Shown: one piece after another, positions 1 through 5,031 of the stretch | Position numbering within the stretch: position 1 is the first letter of the stretch | How the letters are laid out: each line of letters opens with the position of its first letter | Source of the DNA: Bacteroidaceae bacterium | Lineage (GTDB): Bacteria; Bacteroidota; Bacteroidia; Bacteroidales; Bacteroidaceae | Length of the DNA stretch: 5,031 nt | Direction: 5' to 3' | Assembly (NCBI GenBank): GCA_016284115.1 | Contig: JAEEOD010000146.1 | Coordinates: 1 to 5,031, forward strand | The notes under the pieces: model-generated | Seen by the model: only the letters and a program-made list of their open reading frames with translations | Database searches by the model: none | What the model was told of the DNA's origin: nothing | Program-made: the position numbers and the translations under genes

Positions 1-273
1 CATGACATTCATCTGTTGCCGAGTATTGCCAAACTGAAGCAACAGATGCGAAATAATATCCACTAAGAACACTACCCATACGCCATGATACACCCGATTC
101 AACATCAGTGCATCGCTATGTGAGATGACAAAACCATGCTCATATATCACAGCCACAATCAGCAACAAAGCTGCTACTACAGCAAGGAAGCGAGTAACGC
201 CTAAGAGCAACCTTATATAAGGATAAATCCAACGATGGCGGTAGAGTATATATTTATTGTCAGATAATTTCAT
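1..273 (-). CDS. N-terminal part of a membrane protein, possibly a TrkH/KtrB-family potassium uptake subunit (truncated by window edge)
   Basis: The minus frame is open from an ATG at 273-271 to the window edge, giving 91 codons; it begins MKLSDNKYILYRHRWIYPYI. An in-frame TGA at 282-280, three codons upstream, and a promoter just beyond it support this start. A short basic, aromatic N-terminus is followed by two hydrophobic segments, at about residues 27-46 (around AVVAALLLIVAVIY) and 60-78 (around VYHGVWVVFLVDIISHLLL). The spacing fits the first helices of a multi-span inner-membrane protein. From memory, Bacteroidota TrkH-like potassium transporters carry a similar N-terminal extension (HRWIYP, then a helix ending in YEHGF), which is why that family is suggested. 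The diagnostic selectivity-filter loops lie outside the window, so the function is tentative; only the membrane location is well supported. It is divergent from trpB. Confidence 0.6.
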   Translation of the reverse strand, partial: MKLSDNKYILYRHRWIYPYIRLLLGVTRFLAVVAALLLIVAVIYEHGFVISHSDALMLNRVYHGVWVVFLVDIISHLLLQFGNTRQQMNVM

Positions 274-299
274 GGATTGTCACTTGCACTAAAAACAAG

Positions 300-331
300 C
301 AAACATAATCAAAAGTAGAATTATAAACAAA
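300..331 (-). promoter_or_regulatory. Bacteroidota-type promoter for the leftward membrane-protein gene
   Basis: On the minus strand a TTTG (331-328) is followed after exactly 20 bases by TATGTTTG (307-300). This matches the Bacteroides primary sigma factor consensus of a TTTG -33 box and a TAnnTTTG -7 box. Transcription would start near 293-296, leaving a leader of about 20 bases before the ATG at 273. It is the best two-box promoter match in the window. Confidence 0.65.
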
Positions 332-369
332 AAAACAGAGCAAAAAGCGTCATACTTAAAAATAATGAT

Positions 370-377
370 TACTTTTG
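370..377 (+). promoter_or_regulatory. -7 promoter box for trpB
   Basis: TACTTTTG at 370-377 fits the Bacteroidota -7 consensus TAnnTTTG. No TTTG lies at the expected distance upstream (around 346-350), so the -33 box is degenerate or absent. A start near 384 would give a leader of about 25 bases ahead of the ATG at 409. The leader is A-rich with no Shine-Dalgarno sequence, as is usual in this phylum, and is too short to hold a riboswitch or leader-peptide attenuator. Confidence 0.55.
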
Positions 378-408
378 TGGCTGTTTAACACTATAAAAAG
401 TAACAACA

Positions 409-1779
409 ATGAGCAACAAAACAAAAAGATTTATTCTCCCTGAAGAGGAGATACCACATTACTGGTACAACATTCAGGCAGACATGGTAAACAAACCACT
501 GCCTCCTATTCATCCTGCTACCAAGCAACCATTGAAAGCAGAAGACCTCTATCCTATCTTCCCTGAAGAATGCTGTCGTCAGGAAATGAACCAAACCGAC
601 CAGTGGATTGAGATACCTGAAGAAGTACGCGATATGTATAAGTATTACCGCAGTACCCCACTGGTTCGCGCATACGGACTAGAGAAGGCACTGGGTACGC
701 CTGCACATATATATTTCAAGAACGAGAGCGTGAGCCCTATGGGTTCTCACAAGCTGAACTCAGCACTGCCACAGGCATACTATGCTAAGATGGAAGGCAC
801 TACCAACATCACTACTGAGACAGGTGCAGGTCAGTGGGGCGCCGCCTTATCATATGCTGCTCGTTTATTTGGGCTTGAAGCTGCTGTTTATCAGGTAAAG
901 ATCAGCTACGAGCAGAAACCTTACCGTCGCAGCATTATGCAAACCTTCGGTGCTCAGGTGACTCCTTCACCCTCTATGTCTACCCGTGCAGGTAAAGACA
1001 TCCTGACACGTGATCCATTCCATCAAGGCTCATTAGGTACCGCCATCTCTGAGGCTATCGAACTGGCTATGATGACACCTAACTGTAAGTATACTTTAGG
1101 TTCTGTGCTGAATCACGTAGGTCTGCACCAGACCATCATCGGTTTGGAGGCTGAGAAGCAGATGGCAATGGCTGGTGAATATCCTGACCTAGTGATCGGT
1201 TGCTTTGGCGGTGGTTCTAACTTCAGTGGTATCAGCTTCCCATTTATGCGTCACACTATTCTGGAAGGTAAGAAGACACGTTATATCGCTGCTGAGCCTG
1301 ACTCATGTCCTAAGCTGACACGTGGTAAGTTTGAATACGATTTTGGCGATGAGTCTGGTTTGACTCCATTGTTACCAATGTTCACCTTGGGTCACAACTT
1401 CCGTCCTGCTAACATTCACGCTGGTGGCTTGCGCTACCATGGTGCAGGTGTCATTATCTCTCAGTTGCTTAAAGATGGTTTGATGGAGGCTGTTGATATA
1501 CCGCAACTCGAAACGTTCGAAGCAGGTACATTGTTCGCTCGTGCAGAGGGAATTATTCCTGCACCAGAGTCAAGCCACGCTATTGCAGCTACCATCCGTG
1601 AGGCTAAGAAGTGTATTGAAACTGGCGAGGAGAAGGTTATCCTATTCAACCTCTCAGGTCATGGTCTCATCGATATGGCAGCTTACGACCAGTACATAGC
1701 AGGTAACCTGCAGAACTATCGCGTAACCGACGAAGATTTGAAAAAATCGATGGCTGATGCCGATGCTTTGAATAAATAA
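409..1779 (+). CDS. trpB: Tryptophan synthase beta chain, TrpB2 type (TrpB-like PLP enzyme)
   Basis: This 456-residue cytoplasmic enzyme belongs to the fold-type II PLP family and is predicted to condense indole with serine (or O-phosphoserine, reported for some TrpB2 enzymes) to make tryptophan. Visible landmarks are the PLP-lysine motif GSHKLNSA with K115, the catalytic-glutamate segment TETGAGQWG with E137, the phosphate-binding loop GGGSN at 267-271, the segment EGIIPAPESSHA at 380-391, and LSGHG near 415-419, whose S416 is the likely PLP ring-nitrogen contact. The extended N-terminus (ILPEEEIPHYWYNIQADM) and the extra length compared with the roughly 400 residues of TrpB1 place it in the TrpB2 group. 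The start gives the N-terminus usual for that group and lies about 30 bases from a -7 box. No trpA or other trp gene is adjacent; it is monocistronic and ends at a strong hairpin. All expected active-site motifs are present. The exact physiological donor cannot be read from the sequence. Confidence 0.93.
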   Translation: MSNKTKRFILPEEEIPHYWYNIQADMVNKPLPPIHPATKQPLKAEDLYPIFPEECCRQEMNQTDQWIEIPEEVRDMYKYYRSTPLVRAYGLEKALGTPAHIYFKNESVSPMGSHKLNSALPQAYYAKMEGTTNITTETGAGQWGAALSYAARLFGLEAAVYQVKISYEQKPYRRSIMQTFGAQVTPSPSMSTRAGKDILTRDPFHQGSLGTAISEAIELAMMTPNCKYTLGSVLNHVGLHQTIIGLEAEKQMAMAGEYPDLVIGCFGGGSNFSGISFPFMRHTILEGKKTRYIAAEPDSCPKLTRGKFEYDFGDESGLTPLLPMFTLGHNFRPANIHAGGLRYHGAGVIISQLLKDGLMEAVDIPQLETFEAGTLFARAEGIIPAPESSHAIAATIREAKKCIETGEEKVILFNLSGHGLIDMAAYDQYIAGNLQNYRVTDEDLKKSMADADALNK

Positions 1780-1800
1780 AGAAAGAAAGAAAAGAAAAGA

Positions 1801-1835
1801 AAAAGTGTCAAGGAAAGGACCTTGACACTTTTTTT
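1801..1835. terminator. Bidirectional intrinsic terminator between convergent trpB and fbp
   Basis: AAGTGTCAAGG (1803-1813) is perfectly complementary to CCTTGACACTT (1820-1830), with a six-base loop. Flanking A and T runs extend the stem to about 13 base pairs. On the plus strand it ends in a run of seven Ts (1829-1835), a classical terminator for trpB. On the minus strand the stem is followed by TTTTTC and further T-rich sequence, so it can also end fbp transcription, whose stop codon (1836-1834) overlaps the T run. The spacer at 1778-1805 before the hairpin is purine-only (GAAA/GAAAA repeats). Confidence 0.9.
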
Positions 1836-3828
1836 AATCTTTCTCCTGAACCAAACCACTGCGGTAAGCTACTAACAGTTTCTGCAGTTCATTAATCTGT
1901 TCACGAATCTCACGCCCCTTGTCTGTATCCTTCACCATCATACGCTTACGGGTATAATCCACCAAGAAGATAGTCGATTTGATGTCGAGTCCCTCCTTGA
2001 TGGCTTTCTCACGACTCTCAAAAGGCTCATGCTGAACCAACTCGAAACCGTGGCTGTGATATACAAGCGTATAGCCAGCTATGCCTGTAGTAGGCTGGTA
2101 GGCTTTTGAGAAACCACCATCTATCACCAGCAACTTACCATCAGCCTTCACAGGCTTCTCGCCCTTAATAGTGCGAACAGGCACATGCCCATTGATAATA
2201 TGCGAGTGCGAACCCGGCTCAATGCCAAACTCACGCAAGATATTGTCACACACTTCTGCTTGGTCACGCAGTTCATAATAATGGCCTTTCTCCTCCTTGT
2301 ACGTTTCTTTGTCGGCTACAAAATATCGTTCAAAAGTTGCCATCTTACTCTTGTCGAAGGTAGGCGTATCGGCACCACACCAAAGGTACCACACATAGTC
2401 CATAGCATCGCGTTTGCGCTGCTTATCGTGAAATTCGTAGTAAGCGGCGCGAAGCATACGATCAGCCTTCTGCAGCAAATTCTTACCCCAATATTCTTTC
2501 TGCCCAATGCGAACATGCTTGAACGTACCATCTGCATTCAGTGGTATCGAAGCATGGAATAGCAAGTTGCTGTTGCTCACCAAGTACATGCTGCCGTTGC
2601 TATACAGACAATGCATATGCTTGCGTAACTTCTCACTATTCAGGAATGAAGCCACTATCTTGTCCATAATGTCACGTTCTTCGTCAGTCAATTCGTATGG
2701 GTTAGCTGGATTCACGGTAGGCATAAAGCAATCCAGCATCGGGTAGTCCTTATCGCCAATCCTCACAGTGCCTTTGTCAAAATCAATCTTATCCAGTAGC
2801 AAGCGATCATCCATCTTATATTCCGGATGACGTTTGATGATCTCAGCTTCTAACTTAAACTGAATAATAGCGATGGCCTTGTGCATCTGTGCAATCAAGC
2901 GTTGTGTTTTCTCATCGGGTTGGTTATCGTTGAACTCGCTCAGCAAAGGTTGGAACTGCGTACAAGGATCATCCTTATATGTATCCATCGCAAAGGTAGC
3001 CAATGGCAACAGATTAATGCCATAACCATCTTCCAACGTACTAAGGTTGGCATATCGCATACTCATACGAATTACGTTAGCAATACAAGCCGTGTTGCCT
3101 GCTGCCGCTCCCATCCACAACACATCGTGGTTACCCCATTGTATGTCAAAGTTATGGTATTCGCATAACGTATCCATGATGATATGGGCCCCCATGCCTC
3201 GGTCGAAAATATCTCCAACGATATGCAGCGAATCGATACTCAGGCGCTGTATCAGGTTACACATGGCAACAATGAAAGCATCCGCACGGCGTGTAGAAAT
3301 GATAGTGCTGATAATCACCTCCAGATATGCCTCCTTATTGTGGTCGCCACTCGACTCATGCAACAATTCCTGAATAATGTATTCAAAATCCTTAGGCAAA
3401 GCTTTGCGCACCTTTGAACGCGTATATTTTGATGACACCGTCTGGCACACTTTCACTAGTCTGTTCAATGTGGTACGGTACCAGTCGTCCAGGTCCGCCT
3501 CCAGCTTTTTAATCAGTCTTAGCTTTTCTTCGGGATAATATATCAATGTACACAAGTCCTTCTTTTCCTGATCACGCAAAGAGTGTGCAAAAATCTCATC
3601 CACCTTGCGCTTCACGGTGCCAGAAGCATTCTTCAGCACATGCTGGAAAGCCTCATACTCACCATGCACATCGCTCAAGAAATGCTCCGTCCCTTTGGGC
3701 AGGTTCAGTATGGCCTCCAGGTTGATAATCTCCGAACTGGCAGCTGCCACAGTAGGGAAACTGCGTGCTAATAGTTGCAGGTACTTCACATCATCCACAA
3801 TATCTTCAGGTGTCAGGGTGTCAGTCAT
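1834..3828 (-). CDS. fbp: Fructose-1,6-bisphosphatase, class III
   Basis: This 664-residue cytoplasmic enzyme hydrolyses fructose 1,6-bisphosphate to fructose 6-phosphate and phosphate, the committed step of gluconeogenesis. It is the large class III form (Bacillus subtilis Fbp type, about 670 residues), unrelated to the E. coli class I enzyme. The metallophosphoesterase core is clear: FLSDVHGE (D53, H55), GDIFDRG (D206, D209, R210), WGNHD (N233, H234, D235) and INGHVPV (H547), with further conserved blocks such as SNSNLLFHASIPLN (418-431) and VIDGGFSKAYQ (568-578). Metal-binding residues all appear intact. The family often reads DRGPG after the second motif; here it is DRGMG, a non-catalytic change. 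The ATG at 3828 lies about 20 bases downstream of a predicted start site. The gene is convergent with trpB and is separated from the upstream lipoprotein gene by that gene's terminator, so it is probably transcribed alone. Confidence 0.96.
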   Translation of the reverse strand: MTDTLTPEDIVDDVKYLQLLARSFPTVAAASSEIINLEAILNLPKGTEHFLSDVHGEYEAFQHVLKNASGTVKRKVDEIFAHSLRDQEKKDLCTLIYYPEEKLRLIKKLEADLDDWYRTTLNRLVKVCQTVSSKYTRSKVRKALPKDFEYIIQELLHESSGDHNKEAYLEVIISTIISTRRADAFIVAMCNLIQRLSIDSLHIVGDIFDRGMGAHIIMDTLCEYHNFDIQWGNHDVLWMGAAAGNTACIANVIRMSMRYANLSTLEDGYGINLLPLATFAMDTYKDDPCTQFQPLLSEFNDNQPDEKTQRLIAQMHKAIAIIQFKLEAEIIKRHPEYKMDDRLLLDKIDFDKGTVRIGDKDYPMLDCFMPTVNPANPYELTDEERDIMDKIVASFLNSEKLRKHMHCLYSNGSMYLVSNSNLLFHASIPLNADGTFKHVRIGQKEYWGKNLLQKADRMLRAAYYEFHDKQRKRDAMDYVWYLWCGADTPTFDKSKMATFERYFVADKETYKEEKGHYYELRDQAEVCDNILREFGIEPGSHSHIINGHVPVRTIKGEKPVKADGKLLVIDGGFSKAYQPTTGIAGYTLVYHSHGFELVQHEPFESREKAIKEGLDIKSTIFLVDYTRKRMMVKDTDKGREIREQINELQKLLVAYRSGLVQEKD

Positions 3829-3837
3829 AATGTATCG

Positions 3838-3871
3838 TTTAAGTTTACAAATGCAAAGTTACAAACTTAAA
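3838..3871. repeat. 9-bp inverted repeat bracketing the fbp -7 box, candidate operator
   Basis: TTTAAGTTT (3838-3846) and AAACTTAAA (3863-3871) form a perfect 9-bp inverted repeat with a 16-base centre that contains the predicted -7 box (3854-3861). The upstream arm would not be transcribed, so this is better read as a protein-binding site than as an RNA hairpin. AT-rich half-sites like these can arise by chance, and no regulator is encoded nearby. Confidence 0.35.
3854..3861 (-). promoter_or_regulatory. -7 promoter box for fbp
   Basis: On the minus strand TAACTTTG (3861-3854) matches TAnnTTTG. Transcription would start near 3847, giving a leader of about 20 bases to the ATG at 3828. No TTTG is found 19-21 bases upstream, so the -33 element is weak, which would fit a promoter that depends on an activator or is modest in strength. 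Confidence 0.55.
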
Positions 3872-3901
3872 AGAAGAAAAGCTACATCATGAGGACAAAA
3901 G

Positions 3902-3918
3902 TTTCTTAAACTAAGAAA
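3902..3918. repeat. Second small hairpin directly after the terminator
   Basis: TTTCTTA (3902-3908) and TAAGAAA (3912-3918) form a perfect 7-bp inverted repeat with a three-base loop, touching the base of the GC-rich terminator stem. On the minus strand it follows that terminator and is itself followed by CTTTTG. It may be a backup terminator or an RNA 3'-end stabiliser. It is AT-rich and would be weak alone. Confidence 0.4.
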
Positions 3919-3944
3919 GGGAGAGCTAAACATTTAGCTCCCCC
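3919..3944 (-). terminator. Intrinsic terminator of the lipoprotein gene
   Basis: Eight bases downstream of the lipoprotein stop codon, GGGAGAGCTAAA (3919-3930) faces TTTAGCTCCCCC (3933-3944). In the minus-strand RNA this forms a stem of up to 12 pairs including one G-U wobble, which is a mismatch if read from the plus strand; the hairpin therefore suits leftward transcription. It is followed by TTTCTTAGTTT, a T-rich but interrupted tract. It separates the lipoprotein gene from fbp. Confidence 0.8.
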
Positions 3945-3951
3945 TACTCTC

Positions 3952-4833
3952 TTACAAAGTGCTCAAATCATAGGGTACATTTATCGCCTCTGGCCAATCC
4001 ACATCGTTAATGGTGATACTCCAGGAAGCGTCAATCTGAAAAAAATTGCCACTACAATAGGTGTTATAGGCAGGCTTCATCTGAACGCCATTAAAGGTGT
4101 GGGTCTTTACTACTTTATTATCAGCATCATAGGCAGTGGCTGTTACCGTCACTGTAGCATCAGCTGATGGCAAGAAGACATACATCCCACAGTGCACACT
4201 TGATCTGCCTGTTTGGTCAAACGTGCTGGTAAGCGTATTGCTTCCCACACCTAGACCTGTTATAGCATTAAGCGTTGTGGTGGCACCAGTAATTTCCAAA
4301 GTGAAAGAAGTCACCTCAGATGGTTTAGCATCAGTTTGAAATTCAAATCGAGCGACCGCACGATCTAGCCCCACAGCCACAGCTCCTGTCTTTATTACAT
4401 CCTTAGTCAAGACACCATAATAATAAAAAGAGTCATTCAACTTTTCGCCGACAGGGTGAATATTGGTCGGCTCATCAATCGCCATTTCAACTTTTGAAGC
4501 AATAACCACCATCGTGTAATCCTCTGGCACTAACAATGCAGAAATGGTGCCGAAATTCTCTTCTTCTGACGTTTGTGAAAACTCATACTTCTTGACGTCA
4601 TCTAAAAACAAAGCCACTTTCAAGTAAGTAGCATTACCAGTCAAAGAGGCACGAGTGTCGGCACTCATGACGCCCATCTGCGTCAATGTCTGCTCAAAAT
4701 CTAACACACTAAAGGTTACCTCTTGAAGTTTTTCCTCGTTTCTAATTATATTATCGTCTATAATCTGGTTTTCACAGGCTACAAGTGCCATCATAGCATA
4801 GCACACAATCATGCCTAAAAGATTCTTTTTCAT
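3952..4833 (-). CDS. Surface lipoprotein, possibly FimB/Mfa2-like (fimbrillin-associated) family
   Basis: A 293-residue protein with a textbook lipoprotein signal: MKKN, a hydrophobic stretch, then the lipobox LVAC, so C20 would be lipidated after signal peptidase II cleavage. The residues after the cysteine (ENQIIDDN) are acidic, loosely resembling the Bacteroidota surface-export signal. The mature part is rich in alternating beta-strand segments with Thr/Val-rich stretches, and ends without a transmembrane helix. Landmarks are ADTRASL (58-64), FGTISALLVPEDYTMVVIAS (94-113), FYYYG (136-140), LDRAVARFEF (156-165), YVFLPSADATVTVTATAYD (218-236) and SGNFF (261-265). This arrangement recalls Bacteroidales lipoproteins annotated as FimB/Mfa2 fimbrial subunits or related DUF families; the assignment is from memory and moderate. 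Such proteins anchor or cap fimbriae, but no fimbrillin gene is visible, so a structural or adhesion role is inference. The lipoprotein nature is firm. Confidence 0.85.
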   Translation of the reverse strand: MKKNLLGMIVCYAMMALVACENQIIDDNIIRNEEKLQEVTFSVLDFEQTLTQMGVMSADTRASLTGNATYLKVALFLDDVKKYEFSQTSEEENFGTISALLVPEDYTMVVIASKVEMAIDEPTNIHPVGEKLNDSFYYYGVLTKDVIKTGAVAVGLDRAVARFEFQTDAKPSEVTSFTLEITGATTTLNAITGLGVGSNTLTSTFDQTGRSSVHCGMYVFLPSADATVTVTATAYDADNKVVKTHTFNGVQMKPAYNTYCSGNFFQIDASWSITINDVDWPEAINVPYDLSTL

Positions 4834-4840
4834 TTAAATG

Positions 4841-5031
4841 TTATTTTAGTAAAACAATAATCATCACAAAGAGTAAGGCCGCAACTCCACTTTGCGGAAG
4901 ACGATGAGGTTTTACTAAATCAAGAGATGATAAAAGATGTGCAGCCTTGTTTGACTGCCTTGGCGGATATGTACTTCCGCAATCGAATGGATTGTTGCTC
5001 CTATTTTCATAGCCTTCTTCATTGATGATGA
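4841..5031 (-). CDS. Possible C-terminal end of an upstream operon gene (partial, uncertain)
   Basis: One minus frame is open for 62 codons from the right edge to a TAA at 4843-4841, only 7 bases before the lipoprotein ATG, a spacing typical of an operon. The visible peptide ends with a hydrophobic run, GVAALLFVMIIVLLK, after a polar stretch containing CGSTYPPRQ. I do not recognise it. Doubts: an open run of this length is not rare by chance; a second minus frame stays open from the edge to a TAG near 4919 and contains MKKAMKIGATIHS; and the segment carries several inverted repeats that suggest non-coding structure. No obvious promoter separates it from the lipoprotein gene, which mildly favours co-transcription. 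Confidence 0.35.
   Translation of the reverse strand, partial: IINEEGYENRSNNPFDCGSTYPPRQSNKAAHLLSSLDLVKPHRLPQSGVAALLFVMIIVLLK
4845..4919 (-). repeat. Nested inverted repeat (long imperfect stem-loop) just upstream of the lipoprotein gene
   Basis: TTTAGTAAAAC (4845-4855) is perfectly complementary to GTTTTACTAAA (4909-4919), 11 bp. Inside it TCATC (4861-4865) can pair with GATGA (4903-4907), and CCGCAA (4879-4884) with TTGCGG (4892-4897) around a seven-base loop. Together these form one long, bulged stem-loop whose base lies 11 bases from the lipoprotein start codon. It could be a leader hairpin controlling translation or mRNA stability. No U-tract follows, so it is not a classical terminator. 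Confidence 0.5.
4963..4982 (-). repeat. Small hairpin with alternative long-range pairing
   Basis: On the minus strand GCGGA (4980-4976) can pair locally with TCCGC (4967-4963) around an eight-base loop. The same upstream arm, extended to TTGCGGAAG (4982-4974), is also perfectly complementary over 9 bases to CTTCCGCAA (4900-4892), which itself contributes to the inner stem of the downstream stem-loop. The two pairings exclude each other. Confidence 0.35.

Noticed and set aside
391..594. 67-codon minus-strand open frame over the trpB start
   Set aside because: It is antisense to the conserved trpB N-terminus and covers its leader; no independent support.
2185..2562. 125-codon plus-strand open frame inside fbp
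   Set aside because: It lies wholly antisense to the strongly conserved fbp coding sequence, has no promoter or recognisable domain, and is a typical shadow frame.
2881..3417. Cluster of overlapping plus-strand open frames antisense to fbp
   Set aside because: Several frames are open at once over the catalytic core of fbp; none has recognisable motifs, so they reflect codon composition of the real gene.
3605..3892. 95-codon plus-strand open frame crossing the fbp start and its promoter
   Set aside because: It is mostly antisense to the fbp N-terminus, begins inside that gene, and shows no domain or promoter.
4845..4919. The 11-bp inverted repeat as ends of an invertible DNA segment or a tiny mobile element
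   Set aside because: The arms enclose only 53 bases, contain no promoter or transposase, and no target duplication flanks them; an RNA stem-loop is the simpler reading.
4927..5025. 32-codon plus-strand frame ending in three consecutive TGA codons
   Set aside because: Too short, no promoter or recognisable sequence, and it overlaps a longer minus-strand open frame; the triple TGA is likely a chance GAT repeat.
1..5031. CRISPR array, tRNA or rRNA genes, insertion sequences
   Set aside because: No regularly spaced direct repeats, no tRNA-like or rRNA-like segments and no transposase were seen on either strand.

Overview
The window looks like a piece of a Bacteroidales chromosome, probably Prevotella-like or Bacteroides-like. 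Several signs point this way: Bacteroidota-type promoters (TAnnTTTG -7 boxes, one with a well-placed TTTG -33 box), A-rich leaders without Shine-Dalgarno motifs, a class III fructose-1,6-bisphosphatase, a TrpB2-type tryptophan synthase beta chain, and a surface lipoprotein resembling fimbria-associated Bacteroidales lipoproteins. The genus is an inference; there is no rRNA or marker gene to settle it.

Layout, left to right. (1) 1-273, minus strand: the first 91 codons of a membrane protein, possibly a TrkH/KtrB-family potassium uptake subunit, running off the left edge. (2) 274-408: a divergent intergenic region with one promoter for each flanking gene. (3) 409-1779, plus strand: a complete trpB2-type gene. 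(4) 1780-1836: a purine-rich spacer and a strong hairpin that can terminate both convergent genes. (5) 1834-3828, minus: a complete class III fbp gene. (6) 3829-3951: the fbp promoter, crossed by a 9-bp inverted repeat, and the terminator of the next gene. (7) 3952-4833, minus: a 293-residue lipoprotein with a clear lipobox, possibly FimB/Mfa2-like. (8) 4834-5031: a region of overlapping inverted repeats that also lies within an open minus-strand frame ending 7 bases before the lipoprotein start; it is either the tail of an upstream operon gene or a structured leader.

The main genes appear to be separate transcription units. TrpB2 would make tryptophan from indole and a serine-type donor without TrpA; Fbp carries out the committed gluconeogenic step; the lipoprotein belongs to the cell envelope. 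There is no sign of a dedicated multi-gene system. The most unusual part is the right-edge region, where mutually exclusive stems can be drawn upstream of the lipoprotein gene.
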